Assembly: GCA_052180195.1 (NCBI GenBank)
Contig: CP197469.1
Origin: Gottfriedia sp002574545
GTDB taxonomy: Bacteria; Bacillota; Bacilli; Bacillales; Bacillaceae_G
Length of the DNA stretch: 64,000 nucleotides
Strand: one strand, 5' to 3'
Numbering within the stretch: position 1 is the stretch's first letter; every line of letters begins with the position of its first letter. Of this stretch, positions 34,771-43,214 are shown piece after piece. The notes beneath the pieces are model-generated. The model was given only the letters and a program-made list of their open reading frames with translations, was not told where the DNA came from and searched no databases. Made by a program: the position numbers and the translations under genes.

Positions 34771-36966
34771 ATGCCTCGTAAGGAAAAAGAGCTGACATTT
34801 AATGAGCAAGCTAATATAGAAAATCTAAGGGTTGAGGATTTATATATAACATTTGATATATGCTCTAAAGAATTGAAACATGCTAATAATGTTGAGTTCT
34901 ATATAAAGAAAAGAAATGATTTTAAAACTATTACACTTGATGTAAAAAGGTCAGTATCCGGGAATAAAGAACACATCATCATTCCGATTAAGCAGTTTCA
35001 AGGTAAAATTACAGAAAACAGTCGCTGGGATTTGTTTATGGAACTATACCTTGATAATGTGAAAGTAAATAAACGAATCGGAAACTTTAATGAAAAGCAT
35101 TTGTCAGAGAAAGATAAGCGTTTCGGCTATATAATGTTAAATGAAGTGTTTGGGATAGCACCATATTTGGCATTAAATAATGAGTTCTCTTTCCATTTTT
35201 GTACTCCAGAACAGTATATGAATTCAAAGTATCCTATAAAAACAAAAATCCATGAATTGTCTATAAATAAGCAAGGGGTATTAAAACTTATTGCCTCGAT
35301 TAATCTAAAAGGAACACATGATTTTGTAGTAAATCATATCACACTTAGGTTAAGGCAAGATAAGAGTCATGTAATTCAGATCCCTTGTACTGAAGAGTTT
35401 TCTCGTGATAAGAATAGTAGAACGGTTAAAGCTGAATTAAATATCAGCCAGTTAGAATTAGACCAATTTTATTGGGATTTTTTCATTTCAATTACTATTG
35501 ATAATGGTGATGAACATCATGCACGAATTCGCAATGATAATTATTTAATTAGTAAAAAATTGAAACATGGTATATTTAAATATACTGTAAATACTCCTGA
35601 TAACTATATGATTTATCCGTACATTACTGCGAATGATTATCTAGCTTTAACATATCGACAAAAAGGCGAATTCGAATCCCTTCAGTATAAGATTAATGAG
35701 TATGCTGCCTTTTTCTTATATAGTTTATTGTTCTGGTATTTTACAAGGAAGCCAATATGGCTTATTCATGAAAAATACTCAGAAACGGCTCAAGACAATA
35801 GCTTCTATTTCTTTAAATATTGTTATGAAAATCAATATAATAAGAAGGTTTACTATGTGATTAAAAAGGGTTCAGCTGATGAAAAAAACTTGGCCCCTTA
35901 TAAAAAACGTGTCGTTTACTTCATGAGTTTTAAACATCTTTTTCTATTACTTGCTTCCAAGTTAATTGTATCCTCGGAGACAAAAGGTCATGGATTTGCA
36001 TGGAGAGTTTCTCAAGGAGTTATCCGAGATTTTTTATATGAGAAAAAGTATGTGTTTTTACAACATGGTGTTCTAGGTTTGAAAAAAGTTGGAAATTCAT
36101 TTAAAGCAAAATCTTCTAACGGTGCAGACCTATTTGTAGTATCTTCTGATTTTGAAAAAGAAATCGTAAAAAGAGAATTTGGATACAAAGAAGATAACGT
36201 CATTGTTACCGGTCTATCTAGATGGGATGTATTAGAGGATAAATCGCATCAAAATACAAAAAAAGAAATACTCTTAATGCCTACATGGAGAAATTGGCTT
36301 GAAGAAGTAGATGATGATAAATTTATTTTATCTGATTATTATCATGTGTATAACAATCTAATCCAATCAGAAAAGCTCTCCAAATTGTTAAAGGAAAATG
36401 ATCTTACATTGAACTTTTATGTCCATCCTAAATTTATGCCATATGTTGAAAACTTTACTAGTTCTCATGAGCATATAAATGTTATTCAATTTGGAGAAAC
36501 AAATATTAATGATTTAATTATGCGATCAAGTTTATTGATTACAGATTATTCTAGTGTAGCTTGGGAAACATATTATCAAAAGAAACCGGTACTATTCTTT
36601 CATTTTGATTTGGATAAATATTTAGAAACTCAAGGTAGCTACATGGATTTAAGAAATGAAGTTTTCGGAGAAGTTGCTTACGACTCTTCAGAATTAGTTG
36701 ATAAATTAAGCGTATATATAAACAATGGTTTTAAAGAAAAAGAAGAATTTAGTTTAAATAGAAATTATTATTTTAAACACCTAGATCAAGATAACAGCGC
36801 TAGAATTTTTAATTATATCAGTGAACGGGAAAAATCCCTTGTTAAATGGGAAGGGTTTCATAAAATATTAAAAAGAAGCTATCTTCTAAAATCCATTTAT
36901 AGAAGATATAATCAAAACCCAATTTTTAAGCGGATTAGTACAAGCATTTTAAGTGTTCTAAAGTGA
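34771..36966 (+). CDS. CDP-glycerol glycerophosphotransferase (TagF/TarF-like)
   Basis: A 731-residue peripheral membrane enzyme that transfers glycerol-phosphate from CDP-glycerol to a growing teichoic-acid chain. The N-terminal ~280 residues are a variable region. The C-terminal catalytic GT-B domain has YVFLQHGVLGLKK, VTGLSRWDVL, LMPTWRNWL, FYVHPKFMPY and LLITDYSSVAWE, the family's active-site segments. The ribosome site GGGGGGAA precedes ATG. It stands alone with terminators on both sides and no other tag/tar genes. Confidence 0.88.
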   Translation: MPRKEKELTFNEQANIENLRVEDLYITFDICSKELKHANNVEFYIKKRNDFKTITLDVKRSVSGNKEHIIIPIKQFQGKITENSRWDLFMELYLDNVKVNKRIGNFNEKHLSEKDKRFGYIMLNEVFGIAPYLALNNEFSFHFCTPEQYMNSKYPIKTKIHELSINKQGVLKLIASINLKGTHDFVVNHITLRLRQDKSHVIQIPCTEEFSRDKNSRTVKAELNISQLELDQFYWDFFISITIDNGDEHHARIRNDNYLISKKLKHGIFKYTVNTPDNYMIYPYITANDYLALTYRQKGEFESLQYKINEYAAFFLYSLLFWYFTRKPIWLIHEKYSETAQDNSFYFFKYCYENQYNKKVYYVIKKGSADEKNLAPYKKRVVYFMSFKHLFLLLASKLIVSSETKGHGFAWRVSQGVIRDFLYEKKYVFLQHGVLGLKKVGNSFKAKSSNGADLFVVSSDFEKEIVKREFGYKEDNVIVTGLSRWDVLEDKSHQNTKKEILLMPTWRNWLEEVDDDKFILSDYYHVYNNLIQSEKLSKLLKENDLTLNFYVHPKFMPYVENFTSSHEHINVIQFGETNINDLIMRSSLLITDYSSVAWETYYQKKPVLFFHFDLDKYLETQGSYMDLRNEVFGEVAYDSSELVDKLSVYINNGFKEKEEFSLNRNYYFKHLDQDNSARIFNYISEREKSLVKWEGFHKILKRSYLLKSIYRRYNQNPIFKRISTSILSVLK

Positions 36967-37110
36967 GAAGTTGAAATAGAGTATATTTATAATTTTAACT
37001 GCATTTTAGGTGATATAGATAATTGAACAGCTCTATTAGCGTTCAAAACTAAGACCGAATCATTATGAGAGTTGCTATTATAAATAAGTTATATTTTCAA
37101 GAATTATCAT

Positions 37111-37148
37111 AGACTGCCTTTGCAAATATTGTAAAGGTAGTCTTTTTT
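37111..37148 (+). terminator. terminator after the teichoic-acid gene
   Basis: Stem AGACTGCCTTTGCA / TGTAAAGGTAGTCT (two mismatches) followed by T8. Confidence 0.8.
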
Positions 37149-37337
37149 TTGGGATTTGTTGTAGTAATCAAATTTTCAAAGTTACTTATGGATATAGAAA
37201 ATGCTTTTATATTTTGGAGTAATGAAAAGGTTAGTGTAATGTAGGCTTAGGATAAAGCTAGAGCAAAGTTAATAATCAATTTACTATTCATGAAATTATA
37301 TTAATAATCCATAGAATTTTTTAGTGAAAGTAAAAAA

Positions 37338-37372
37338 ATCCCCTTCTATTAATTCAGAAGGGGTTATTTTTT
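37338..37372 (+). terminator. terminator or attenuator before the efflux operon
   Basis: Stem ATCCCCTTCT / AGAAGGGGTT with a T6 tail after TTA, about 100 bases upstream of the efflux operon. Two terminators in the same spacer raise the possibility that this one is a leader attenuator. Confidence 0.6.
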
Positions 37373-37469
37373 TCGCTGTAAATAAGCGTTTTAAATGCTT
37401 GAAATCTATTAAGGAAAATTTAAGGTACACAACTCAAAATAGCCTTATCAAATGAAATTAGGAGGAGTA

Positions 37470-37502
37470 ATGTTTCAGCAAATACGAAGTGAATCAAGAT
37501 GA
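37470..37502 (+). other. 10-codon leader ORF
   Basis: AGGAGGAG then ATG opens MFQQIRSESR and stops at TGA 20 bases before the adaptor's TTG start. The best ribosome site of the operon thus serves this leader, not the adaptor. Alternatively a frameshift has separated the adaptor from its original start. Confidence 0.35.
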
Positions 37503-37521
37503 TGGAGAGGAGAAAAGTAAA

Positions 37522-38760
37522 TTGAAAAAGTGGGTTATTATTTCAGTTATTGTTGTTGCTGTTGGTGGAGGAAGTGGTTGGTTTATATATAGTAAGAGTC
37601 AAGCTAATCAAGCTCAAAATGTGATGGCTTCAGCACAAACAATTACGGTACAAAAAGGAAAGTTAGAAGTGGCTGTTACTGGATCGGGTTCTGTAACTGC
37701 AAATACTGACGAAGATGTTACTGCGGCAAATACAATTCTTGTTGTGGATGGTGTTAGTGTTTCATCTGGAGAATCTGTCGATAAAGGTGATACACTTGTG
37801 ACATTTAAAAATGGTGAGGTTGTTACGGCACCAAAAGATGGAGAAATTACAAATGTTTACATAAGTAGTGGTAGCGGGGCATCGCAGGGGAAAGTACTAA
37901 TGCGTATGGAAGATGAAGATGGGGTTACGTTACCGATTACAAGAGAGGATAGTGGCAGTTCTTCGAATAATTCTAGTACAGGAAATACTGGGGGTAGTAG
38001 TTTAGTAGCGGATATTGTAAATGTAAAGGAAGGCTCAGTTGTAAAAGAGGGTGCGACACTTGTGAAATTTACAGATGGTAGTATTTTACAGGCACCAGTT
38101 GCCGGAACAATTACTAGTCTTGCTGTTAATAGTGGAGATTCTGTACAAAGTTCGGCGACGGTGGCACATATTACAAATTACAGTTCTCTGGAAACAACAA
38201 TCAGTGTCGATGAATTAGATATTACAAAGGTAAAAGTTGGACAGTCAGTAAAGATTACAGCAAGTGCTTTTGAAGGTGAAACATTCGATGGGATTGTAGC
38301 GAAAGTAGCAAATGAAGGTACATCGACAAATGGCGTTTCATCATTTGATGTAACTGTAAAAATTAAAAATCCAAAAGGTTTGAAAATTGGGATGTCAACG
38401 GAAGCGAGTATTTTAATACAAAGTAAATCAGATGCGTTATATGTTCCAGTAGAGGCAGTGTATAAAAATGGAAATGAAAAATATGTATTAGTTCCTACAT
38501 CTACAGATGAATCTACAAAGAAAGTTACGGTGGAAACTGGTATTTCAAATGATACGAATGTAGAGATTACAAGTGGATTAAGTGAAGGGGAGTCTATTGA
38601 AATTCCGAGAGTTCAATCTAGGGGTAATTCTGGCGGATTTATGATGCAAGGTGGGGGATTCCAAGAAGGTGGGTTCCCTGGTGGAGGATTCTCTGGTGGT
38701 GGTTTCGGAGGAAGAAACTTTGAAAGAAAACAACCAAGTGGAGGACAAGGAGGTAAATAA
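37522..38760 (+). CDS. efflux periplasmic-adaptor-like subunit (HlyD/MacA, YknX-like)
   Basis: A 412-residue adaptor of a MacAB-type exporter. Start TTG at 37522, nine bases after GGAGAGGAG; GTG at 37489 is possible but has no site. One N-terminal membrane segment (KKWVIISVIVVAVGGGSGW), two lipoyl/barrel-sandwich halves (residues ~60-120 and ~150-215), a beta-barrel domain with GMSTEASILI, and a glycine-rich C-terminal tail (QGGGFQEGGFPGGGF). The stop codon overlaps the ATG of the ATPase gene. It forms an operon with the ATPase and permease. Confidence 0.85.
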   Translation: MKKWVIISVIVVAVGGGSGWFIYSKSQANQAQNVMASAQTITVQKGKLEVAVTGSGSVTANTDEDVTAANTILVVDGVSVSSGESVDKGDTLVTFKNGEVVTAPKDGEITNVYISSGSGASQGKVLMRMEDEDGVTLPITREDSGSSSNNSSTGNTGGSSLVADIVNVKEGSVVKEGATLVKFTDGSILQAPVAGTITSLAVNSGDSVQSSATVAHITNYSSLETTISVDELDITKVKVGQSVKITASAFEGETFDGIVAKVANEGTSTNGVSSFDVTVKIKNPKGLKIGMSTEASILIQSKSDALYVPVEAVYKNGNEKYVLVPTSTDESTKKVTVETGISNDTNVEITSGLSEGESIEIPRVQSRGNSGGFMMQGGGFQEGGFPGGGFSGGGFGGRNFERKQPSGGQGGK

Positions 38761-39479
38761 TGACTAACTTTGAGCCGATTATTCAAATAAAAAACATGAC
38801 GAAGATGTATGAACTTGGTGGAGAAACGGTAATGGCTCTTCAGAGTGTATCTCTTGATATCCAAAAGGGGGATTTTATATCAGTCATCGGTCCATCAGGT
38901 TCAGGTAAGTCAACATTTATGAACATGATTGGATGCTTAGATCGACCAGATTCTGGGCGATATTTGATTGATAATGAAGATGTAGGGCAAATGAAAAGTT
39001 CGCAACTAGCAACTATACGGAATGAAAAAATAGGATTTATTTTTCAAAATTTCAATCTTATACCAAAGTTAACTGCGGTAGAAAATGTTGAACTTCCTCT
39101 TATTTATCGAGGGATGAAAACGGCTGAACGAAGAGAAATTGCTCTTTCGGCGTTAAAAAAAGTAGGTCTAGTAGATCGAGCGAATCATTTACCTACACAA
39201 TTATCAGGAGGGCAGCAACAGCGTGTTGCAATTGCGCGTGCCCTTGCTGGAAGCCCTCCTATTTTACTGGCAGATGAACCGACGGGCGCTCTTGATAGTA
39301 AAACAAGTAAGGAAATTTTGGAGATTATGAATTTGTTAAATGAGCAAGGTCATACGATCATTTTAATAACACATGATTTAGAAGTAGCAAAAAATGCAAA
39401 TCGTGTTGTACGAATTCATGATGGCCAGTTATACGAGGATGGAGGTGAATGGTTTGCAGACACTGAGAATGGCGCTTAA
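38760..39479 (+). CDS. ABC transporter ATPase, MacB/YknY/LolD type
   Basis: A 239-residue ATPase with Walker A GPSGSGKST (residue ~41), Q-loop FIFQNFNLIP, signature LSGGQQQRVAIARAL, Walker B ILLADEPTGALD and the H-loop THD. It pairs with the MacB-type permease encoded next, which overlaps its end by 26 bases, and with the adaptor upstream. Such mechanotransducing systems export peptides or antibiotics or respond to envelope stress. Confidence 0.92.
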   Translation: MTNFEPIIQIKNMTKMYELGGETVMALQSVSLDIQKGDFISVIGPSGSGKSTFMNMIGCLDRPDSGRYLIDNEDVGQMKSSQLATIRNEKIGFIFQNFNLIPKLTAVENVELPLIYRGMKTAERREIALSALKKVGLVDRANHLPTQLSGGQQQRVAIARALAGSPPILLADEPTGALDSKTSKEILEIMNLLNEQGHTIILITHDLEVAKNANRVVRIHDGQLYEDGGEWFADTENGA

Positions 39480-40608
39480 GAGCATTAAAGGAAATAAAGT
39501 AAGAGCGTTCTTAACGATGCTAGGTATTATTATCGGTGTATCCTCCGTTATTGTGATGGTTGCGATTGGTCAAGGGTCAACGAAAGAAGTGCAAGATCAA
39601 ATAGGGAGCTTAGGTACGAATGTCTTAACAGTAAGTGTTACTGGCTCAGATGCAACGTTTAAAGAAGTTGATGCTAATCAACTTAAGGACGTTAGTGGTG
39701 TAGAAGCAATTGCTCCGACTGTCTCTGGAAGAGTATCTGTAAAAAATGGACAAACGAACGCACAAGTGTCAGTGACAGGAACAACTTCCCCTTATTTAAA
39801 AGTTCGCGATTTAGAGCTGCAATCGGGACGATTTATCGCAGACTTAGATAATGAAAATCGCTCAAAAATAGCAGTACTTGGCTCAAGTACTGCACGAACA
39901 TTATTCGGTTTTGGAAATCCAGTTGGTCAATCTGTTAAAGTGAATGGAACTTCATTTAGAGTAGTTGGGGTACTTCAATCAGTTGGTAGTTCCTTAGGTT
40001 CAAGTGGGGACAGTACGATCTTTGTTCCTCTTAGTACTGCTCAGCGCTTGGCATCTACTACTTCAATTGGATCTGTTTATGTAAAAGTAGAAAATGAAGA
40101 TATGATTAATTTTACATTGCGTAGAATTGAACAAAAGATGTTTACGATTATTGGAGATGCAGATAGTTATAGCGTTTCGAGTCCTGAGGATCTAATGGAA
40201 ACTGCTTCATCTGTTAATAATACGATGACATTAATGCTAGGCGGAAGTGCTGCAATCTCACTTATTGTTGGCGGTATCGGTATTATGAATATCATGCTTG
40301 TATCGGTATCTGAACGAACAAAAGAAATCGGTATACGAAAAGCAATTGGAGCAAAGCGAGGAAGTATTCTTCTTCAATTCCTCATTGAATCAATGGTATT
40401 AAGTTCACTTGGAGGAATAATAGGTGTTGTAATAGGTGTAATAAGTGCGAAAATATTCACTATAATGACAGGAACAGCAATTGCATATTCTATACCGGTT
40501 ATGCTGTTATCATTTATATTCTCTTTATTAGTTGGAATCGTATTTGGCGTTTTTCCCGCAAATAAAGCGTCTAAGCTTGATCCAATACAAGCCCTTCGAT
40601 ATGAATAA
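39454..40608 (+). CDS. ABC transporter permease, MacB/YknZ type
   Basis: 384 residues from a TTG at 39454 that lies six bases after GGAGGTG inside the ATPase gene; an upstream in-frame ATG at 39394 would add 20 atypical residues. Topology: one N-terminal helix (KVRAFLTMLGIIIGVSSVIV), a large extracellular MacB_PCD domain (residues ~45-240), then three helices of the FtsX domain (GGIGIMNIMLVSVSERTKEI and AIGAKRGSIL). Third gene of the tripartite efflux operon, ending in a terminator. Confidence 0.9.
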   Translation: MQTLRMALKSIKGNKVRAFLTMLGIIIGVSSVIVMVAIGQGSTKEVQDQIGSLGTNVLTVSVTGSDATFKEVDANQLKDVSGVEAIAPTVSGRVSVKNGQTNAQVSVTGTTSPYLKVRDLELQSGRFIADLDNENRSKIAVLGSSTARTLFGFGNPVGQSVKVNGTSFRVVGVLQSVGSSLGSSGDSTIFVPLSTAQRLASTTSIGSVYVKVENEDMINFTLRRIEQKMFTIIGDADSYSVSSPEDLMETASSVNNTMTLMLGGSAAISLIVGGIGIMNIMLVSVSERTKEIGIRKAIGAKRGSILLQFLIESMVLSSLGGIIGVVIGVISAKIFTIMTGTAIAYSIPVMLLSFIFSLLVGIVFGVFPANKASKLDPIQALRYE

Positions 40609-40620
40609 TATGTATAAAGA

Positions 40621-40662
40621 GGTTGTCCTAAAAGTAAATCTTTTAAGGGGCAACTTTTTTTT
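40621..40662 (+). terminator. terminator after efflux operon
   Basis: GGTTGTCCTAAAAG pairs imperfectly with CTTTTAAGGGGCAACT, followed by T8. Its left edge AAAGAGGTTGTCCTAAAAGT resembles the IS ends at 59841 and 60650. Confidence 0.7.
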
Positions 40663-40782
40663 GTGTAAAAAAGGAAATCGTTCTCCGTGATCAATTAATC
40701 AGACTAAAGTAAGAAACCTTATTAAGTTGATTCTCTAATAAAATAGTATTTTAGGTTTCTATCAAATGATGTCAGAATAGTC

Positions 40783-40818
40783 TATAATTGTGGTCATAAC
40801 CTGAATTAGACCGTAAAT
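40783..40818. promoter_or_regulatory. shared operator-like element, copy 1
   Basis: A 36-base block starting with TATAAT and containing the dyad GGTCATA...TTAGACC. It matches 28 of 36 positions with the block at 43155. It lies about 115 bases before the EamA transporter gene. It may be a promoter with overlapping operator. Confidence 0.55.
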
Positions 40819-40932
40819 GATGAAAAATCAGTATGAGGATTCCTGATGAGTATCGTGGAGTTTTATACTATCAAATTATGAAGGAGGTTCTCACATTTAA
40901 ACAGATAATCAACTAGAGAGAGGAGAAAATAT

Positions 40933-41766
40933 ATGTTTTTTCTTGCATTAATCAGTTCTTTTTTGAATGCAGTGAATGCGTTGTATGCAAAAAAAATAAC
41001 CATGCAAATGAAGGATAATAATAGCTTTATTGTAACATCTTTTTTAGTAGTCACCATTTTGTTAGGCTGCGTAATGCCGTGGTATTATTCCTTTTCTGTT
41101 ACTCCAGTTACAATAGGTTTACTAATCATTGTGATTATTTTAGATGCATTGTCTAATGTAACATTTTTCTTAGCGCTAGGACGAATAGAAGTATCTCAAC
41201 TAGCAGTGTACACTGCGTTGACTCCATTATTTACGTTTATTCCAAATAGTATATTGCACGGATTCGATCTACATATCTTAATTCCAGTCTTGCTTATTGT
41301 GCTTGGTGTATATTTTCTAAATGTAAAAGGTAGAAACATGTTATCTCCATTAGTAGAAATAAAAAAACCAGGGAATTTATTAGGGGTTGCGGCTGCAGTT
41401 TCAGCGGGACTCAGCATGGTTCCTACTCAACAACTGCTCGTTCATCAATGGATAAATGCTCCTACACTTTACTTTTTCAGAGCGAGTGGGATTGCTTTAA
41501 TTATCTATTTAATCCATCGTCCGAAAATTTGGTATCCTAAATTGAATATGCATCTTTCGATTCGTGGGGTGCTTGCGATTTCACAATGGATCGCATTGTT
41601 TGCAGCTTTAAAGATTGCTAATGGGACTTTAGTTGTAGCTTTAGCTTATACTTCACCAATATTTGCGTTGTTTTTAGCAAGAATTTATTATAAAGAAAAA
41701 ATTACAGCAGCTAAGTTGATTGCCTGCTGCATTACCATTTTAGGAATTTTATTTATTTTAGAGTAG
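40933..41766 (+). CDS. EamA/DMT-family transporter
   Basis: A 277-residue membrane protein with ten predicted helices arranged as two EamA repeats (ALISSFLNAVNALYAKKI and, in the second half, LLGVAAAVSAGLSMVPTQQL), ending in KIKIxxxx-type transport helices ASPIFALF-like (YTSPIFALFLARIYY). The family moves amino acids, nucleosides or other metabolites, often outward. GAGAGGAG precedes the ATG. The stop TAG overlaps the region of the regulator gene's ribosome site, so both are co-transcribed. Confidence 0.85.
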   Translation: MFFLALISSFLNAVNALYAKKITMQMKDNNSFIVTSFLVVTILLGCVMPWYYSFSVTPVTIGLLIIVIILDALSNVTFFLALGRIEVSQLAVYTALTPLFTFIPNSILHGFDLHILIPVLLIVLGVYFLNVKGRNMLSPLVEIKKPGNLLGVAAAVSAGLSMVPTQQLLVHQWINAPTLYFFRASGIALIIYLIHRPKIWYPKLNMHLSIRGVLAISQWIALFAALKIANGTLVVALAYTSPIFALFLARIYYKEKITAAKLIACCITILGILFILE

Positions 41767-41777
41767 TGGAGGAAAAG

Positions 41778-43079
41778 ATGAAAAAAATTCGTTTAGGTTT
41801 ACTTGGATCTGATGATTCGATTGACGTTATTCAATCTGTCATAAAGGAATACCCTGAATTTGAATGTACGTCTATCATTTATTGGAGAGAAGAGGAAATA
41901 CCAGATCTTTTAAGTCCTATTGCAAATGATTTTGATATTTGGCTATTTTCGGGCAAGGTCCCTTATGCTATAGCCAAAAGCTGGGGTGGAATTACAAAAC
42001 CGATGTTTTTTACGCCCCACACTGGACCGAGTTTATATAAAACTTTGTTACAAATATTCTATCATAACCAGATTGCCATGGAGCAAATCAGCTTTGATAA
42101 CTTCCATTATGATGAACTTAAAAGCATATTAGATGAAGCGGAGATTAAAGCTGATCAGTTGTTTTTGAAATATTATGAAGGAGAAGTTGATGCAGATGAA
42201 CTTGCCGGATACCACTATGAGTTATGGAAAAGTGGGAAAACACAAGCAGCAGTTACCTGTCTTCGATCGGCACATATTGAACTAGAGAAGATGGGTGTCC
42301 CGGTTTATCGTGTACTTCCTGCGAAGTCTGCTATTGAGTCTGTACTAAATTTAGCACTCCGAACTTTTGAGATGTTACACTTTAAAGAAAGTCAAATTGC
42401 CGTTCAAATGATTGAGGTTGACTCTTATTTTGGACTGGCGAAGGATACTTTTTCGACTGATGAAATTTACAAAAAAGAAATTAAAATGGCTGAGAAGCTT
42501 CTCGTTTACGCCAAAAAAGTTCAAGGGTCACTAAAATCTGCTGGTCCCGGTAGATATGTCATTTTTACAACCCGAGGACTTTTACAGGATATAACGAATG
42601 AATTTTCTTTTATACCGAATTTTAAAGATCTTGAAGAATTAAAGAAAGAAGTCATTACTTGTGGAATTGGAATCGGTAAAACGGCTTACGAAGCAGAAAT
42701 TCATGCAGGAAGAGCATTATTTCATGCTAAAGAATATGGAAAAGGAAGTTGGATGGTTGCTCTTGATAATCAGACGATTGCGGGTCCATTGGGAAGAGAG
42801 GAACAAATTACATATTCTTATGTCTCAAAAGAACTACAAAAAATAAGCGAACAAACATCTTTAAGTATTTCGACACTTAGTAAACTAGAATCTATTCTTA
42901 AAAAAATAGGAAAGAGTGAAATTGGGGCTCACGAGCTAGCACAATATATGCAAATCATGCCGAGAAGCGCGCGTAGAATTTTAAAAGAATTAGAGGAACA
43001 AGGAATTGCTCAAGTTATTGGAGAGGAAACACCTTTTTCTCGTGGAAGACCTAGAAACATTTATAAAATAAGCCTTTGA
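41778..43079 (+). CDS. transcriptional regulator with winged helix and degenerate GGDEF-like middle
   Basis: 433 residues from the ATG at 41778, five bases after GGAGG. The C-terminal ~65 residues form a winged helix (LAQYMQIMPRSARRILKELE, then a wing RGRPRNIYKI). The middle part (residues ~210-340) resembles a nucleotide-cyclase/GGDEF fold, with CGIGIGKTAYEAEIHAGRAL and FHAKEYGKGSW, but the catalytic GGDEF loop is absent (replaced by PGRYVIFTT). The N-terminal ~200 residues are unassigned and may sense a ligand. It lies between the EamA gene and the amidohydrolase genes, both preceded by the same operator-like block. Confidence 0.7.
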   Translation: MKKIRLGLLGSDDSIDVIQSVIKEYPEFECTSIIYWREEEIPDLLSPIANDFDIWLFSGKVPYAIAKSWGGITKPMFFTPHTGPSLYKTLLQIFYHNQIAMEQISFDNFHYDELKSILDEAEIKADQLFLKYYEGEVDADELAGYHYELWKSGKTQAAVTCLRSAHIELEKMGVPVYRVLPAKSAIESVLNLALRTFEMLHFKESQIAVQMIEVDSYFGLAKDTFSTDEIYKKEIKMAEKLLVYAKKVQGSLKSAGPGRYVIFTTRGLLQDITNEFSFIPNFKDLEELKKEVITCGIGIGKTAYEAEIHAGRALFHAKEYGKGSWMVALDNQTIAGPLGREEQITYSYVSKELQKISEQTSLSISTLSKLESILKKIGKSEIGAHELAQYMQIMPRSARRILKELEEQGIAQVIGEETPFSRGRPRNIYKISL

Positions 43080-43101
43080 CAAGTGATCAAAGGTTTTTTT
43101 G
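43073..43101 (+). terminator. terminator overlapping the regulator's stop
   Basis: Stem CCTTTGA / TCAAAGG with T8 tail; the stop codon TGA is within the left arm. Confidence 0.8.
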
Positions 43102-43154
43102 TTTTTTATATAATATTCTGAATATTATTACTTAACAAATTAAATAATTGATGA

Positions 43155-43190
43155 TATAGTTATGGTCATAGCCATAAATAGACCTAAAAT
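43155..43190. promoter_or_regulatory. shared operator-like element, copy 2
   Basis: Matches the block at 40783 at 28 of 36 bases, with the same GGTCATA...TAGACC dyad, and lies 25 bases before the M20 hydrolase start. The likely binder is the regulator encoded at 41778. Confidence 0.55.
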
Positions 43191-43214
43191 AAAATATATT
43201 TAGTAGGAGGAAAA

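Larger units (their letters stand above)
36967..37469. other. 500-base spacer with two terminators
   Basis: No gene seen. It holds the terminators at 37111 and 37338, between which the sequence is A/T-rich and without ORFs. Confidence 0.5.
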
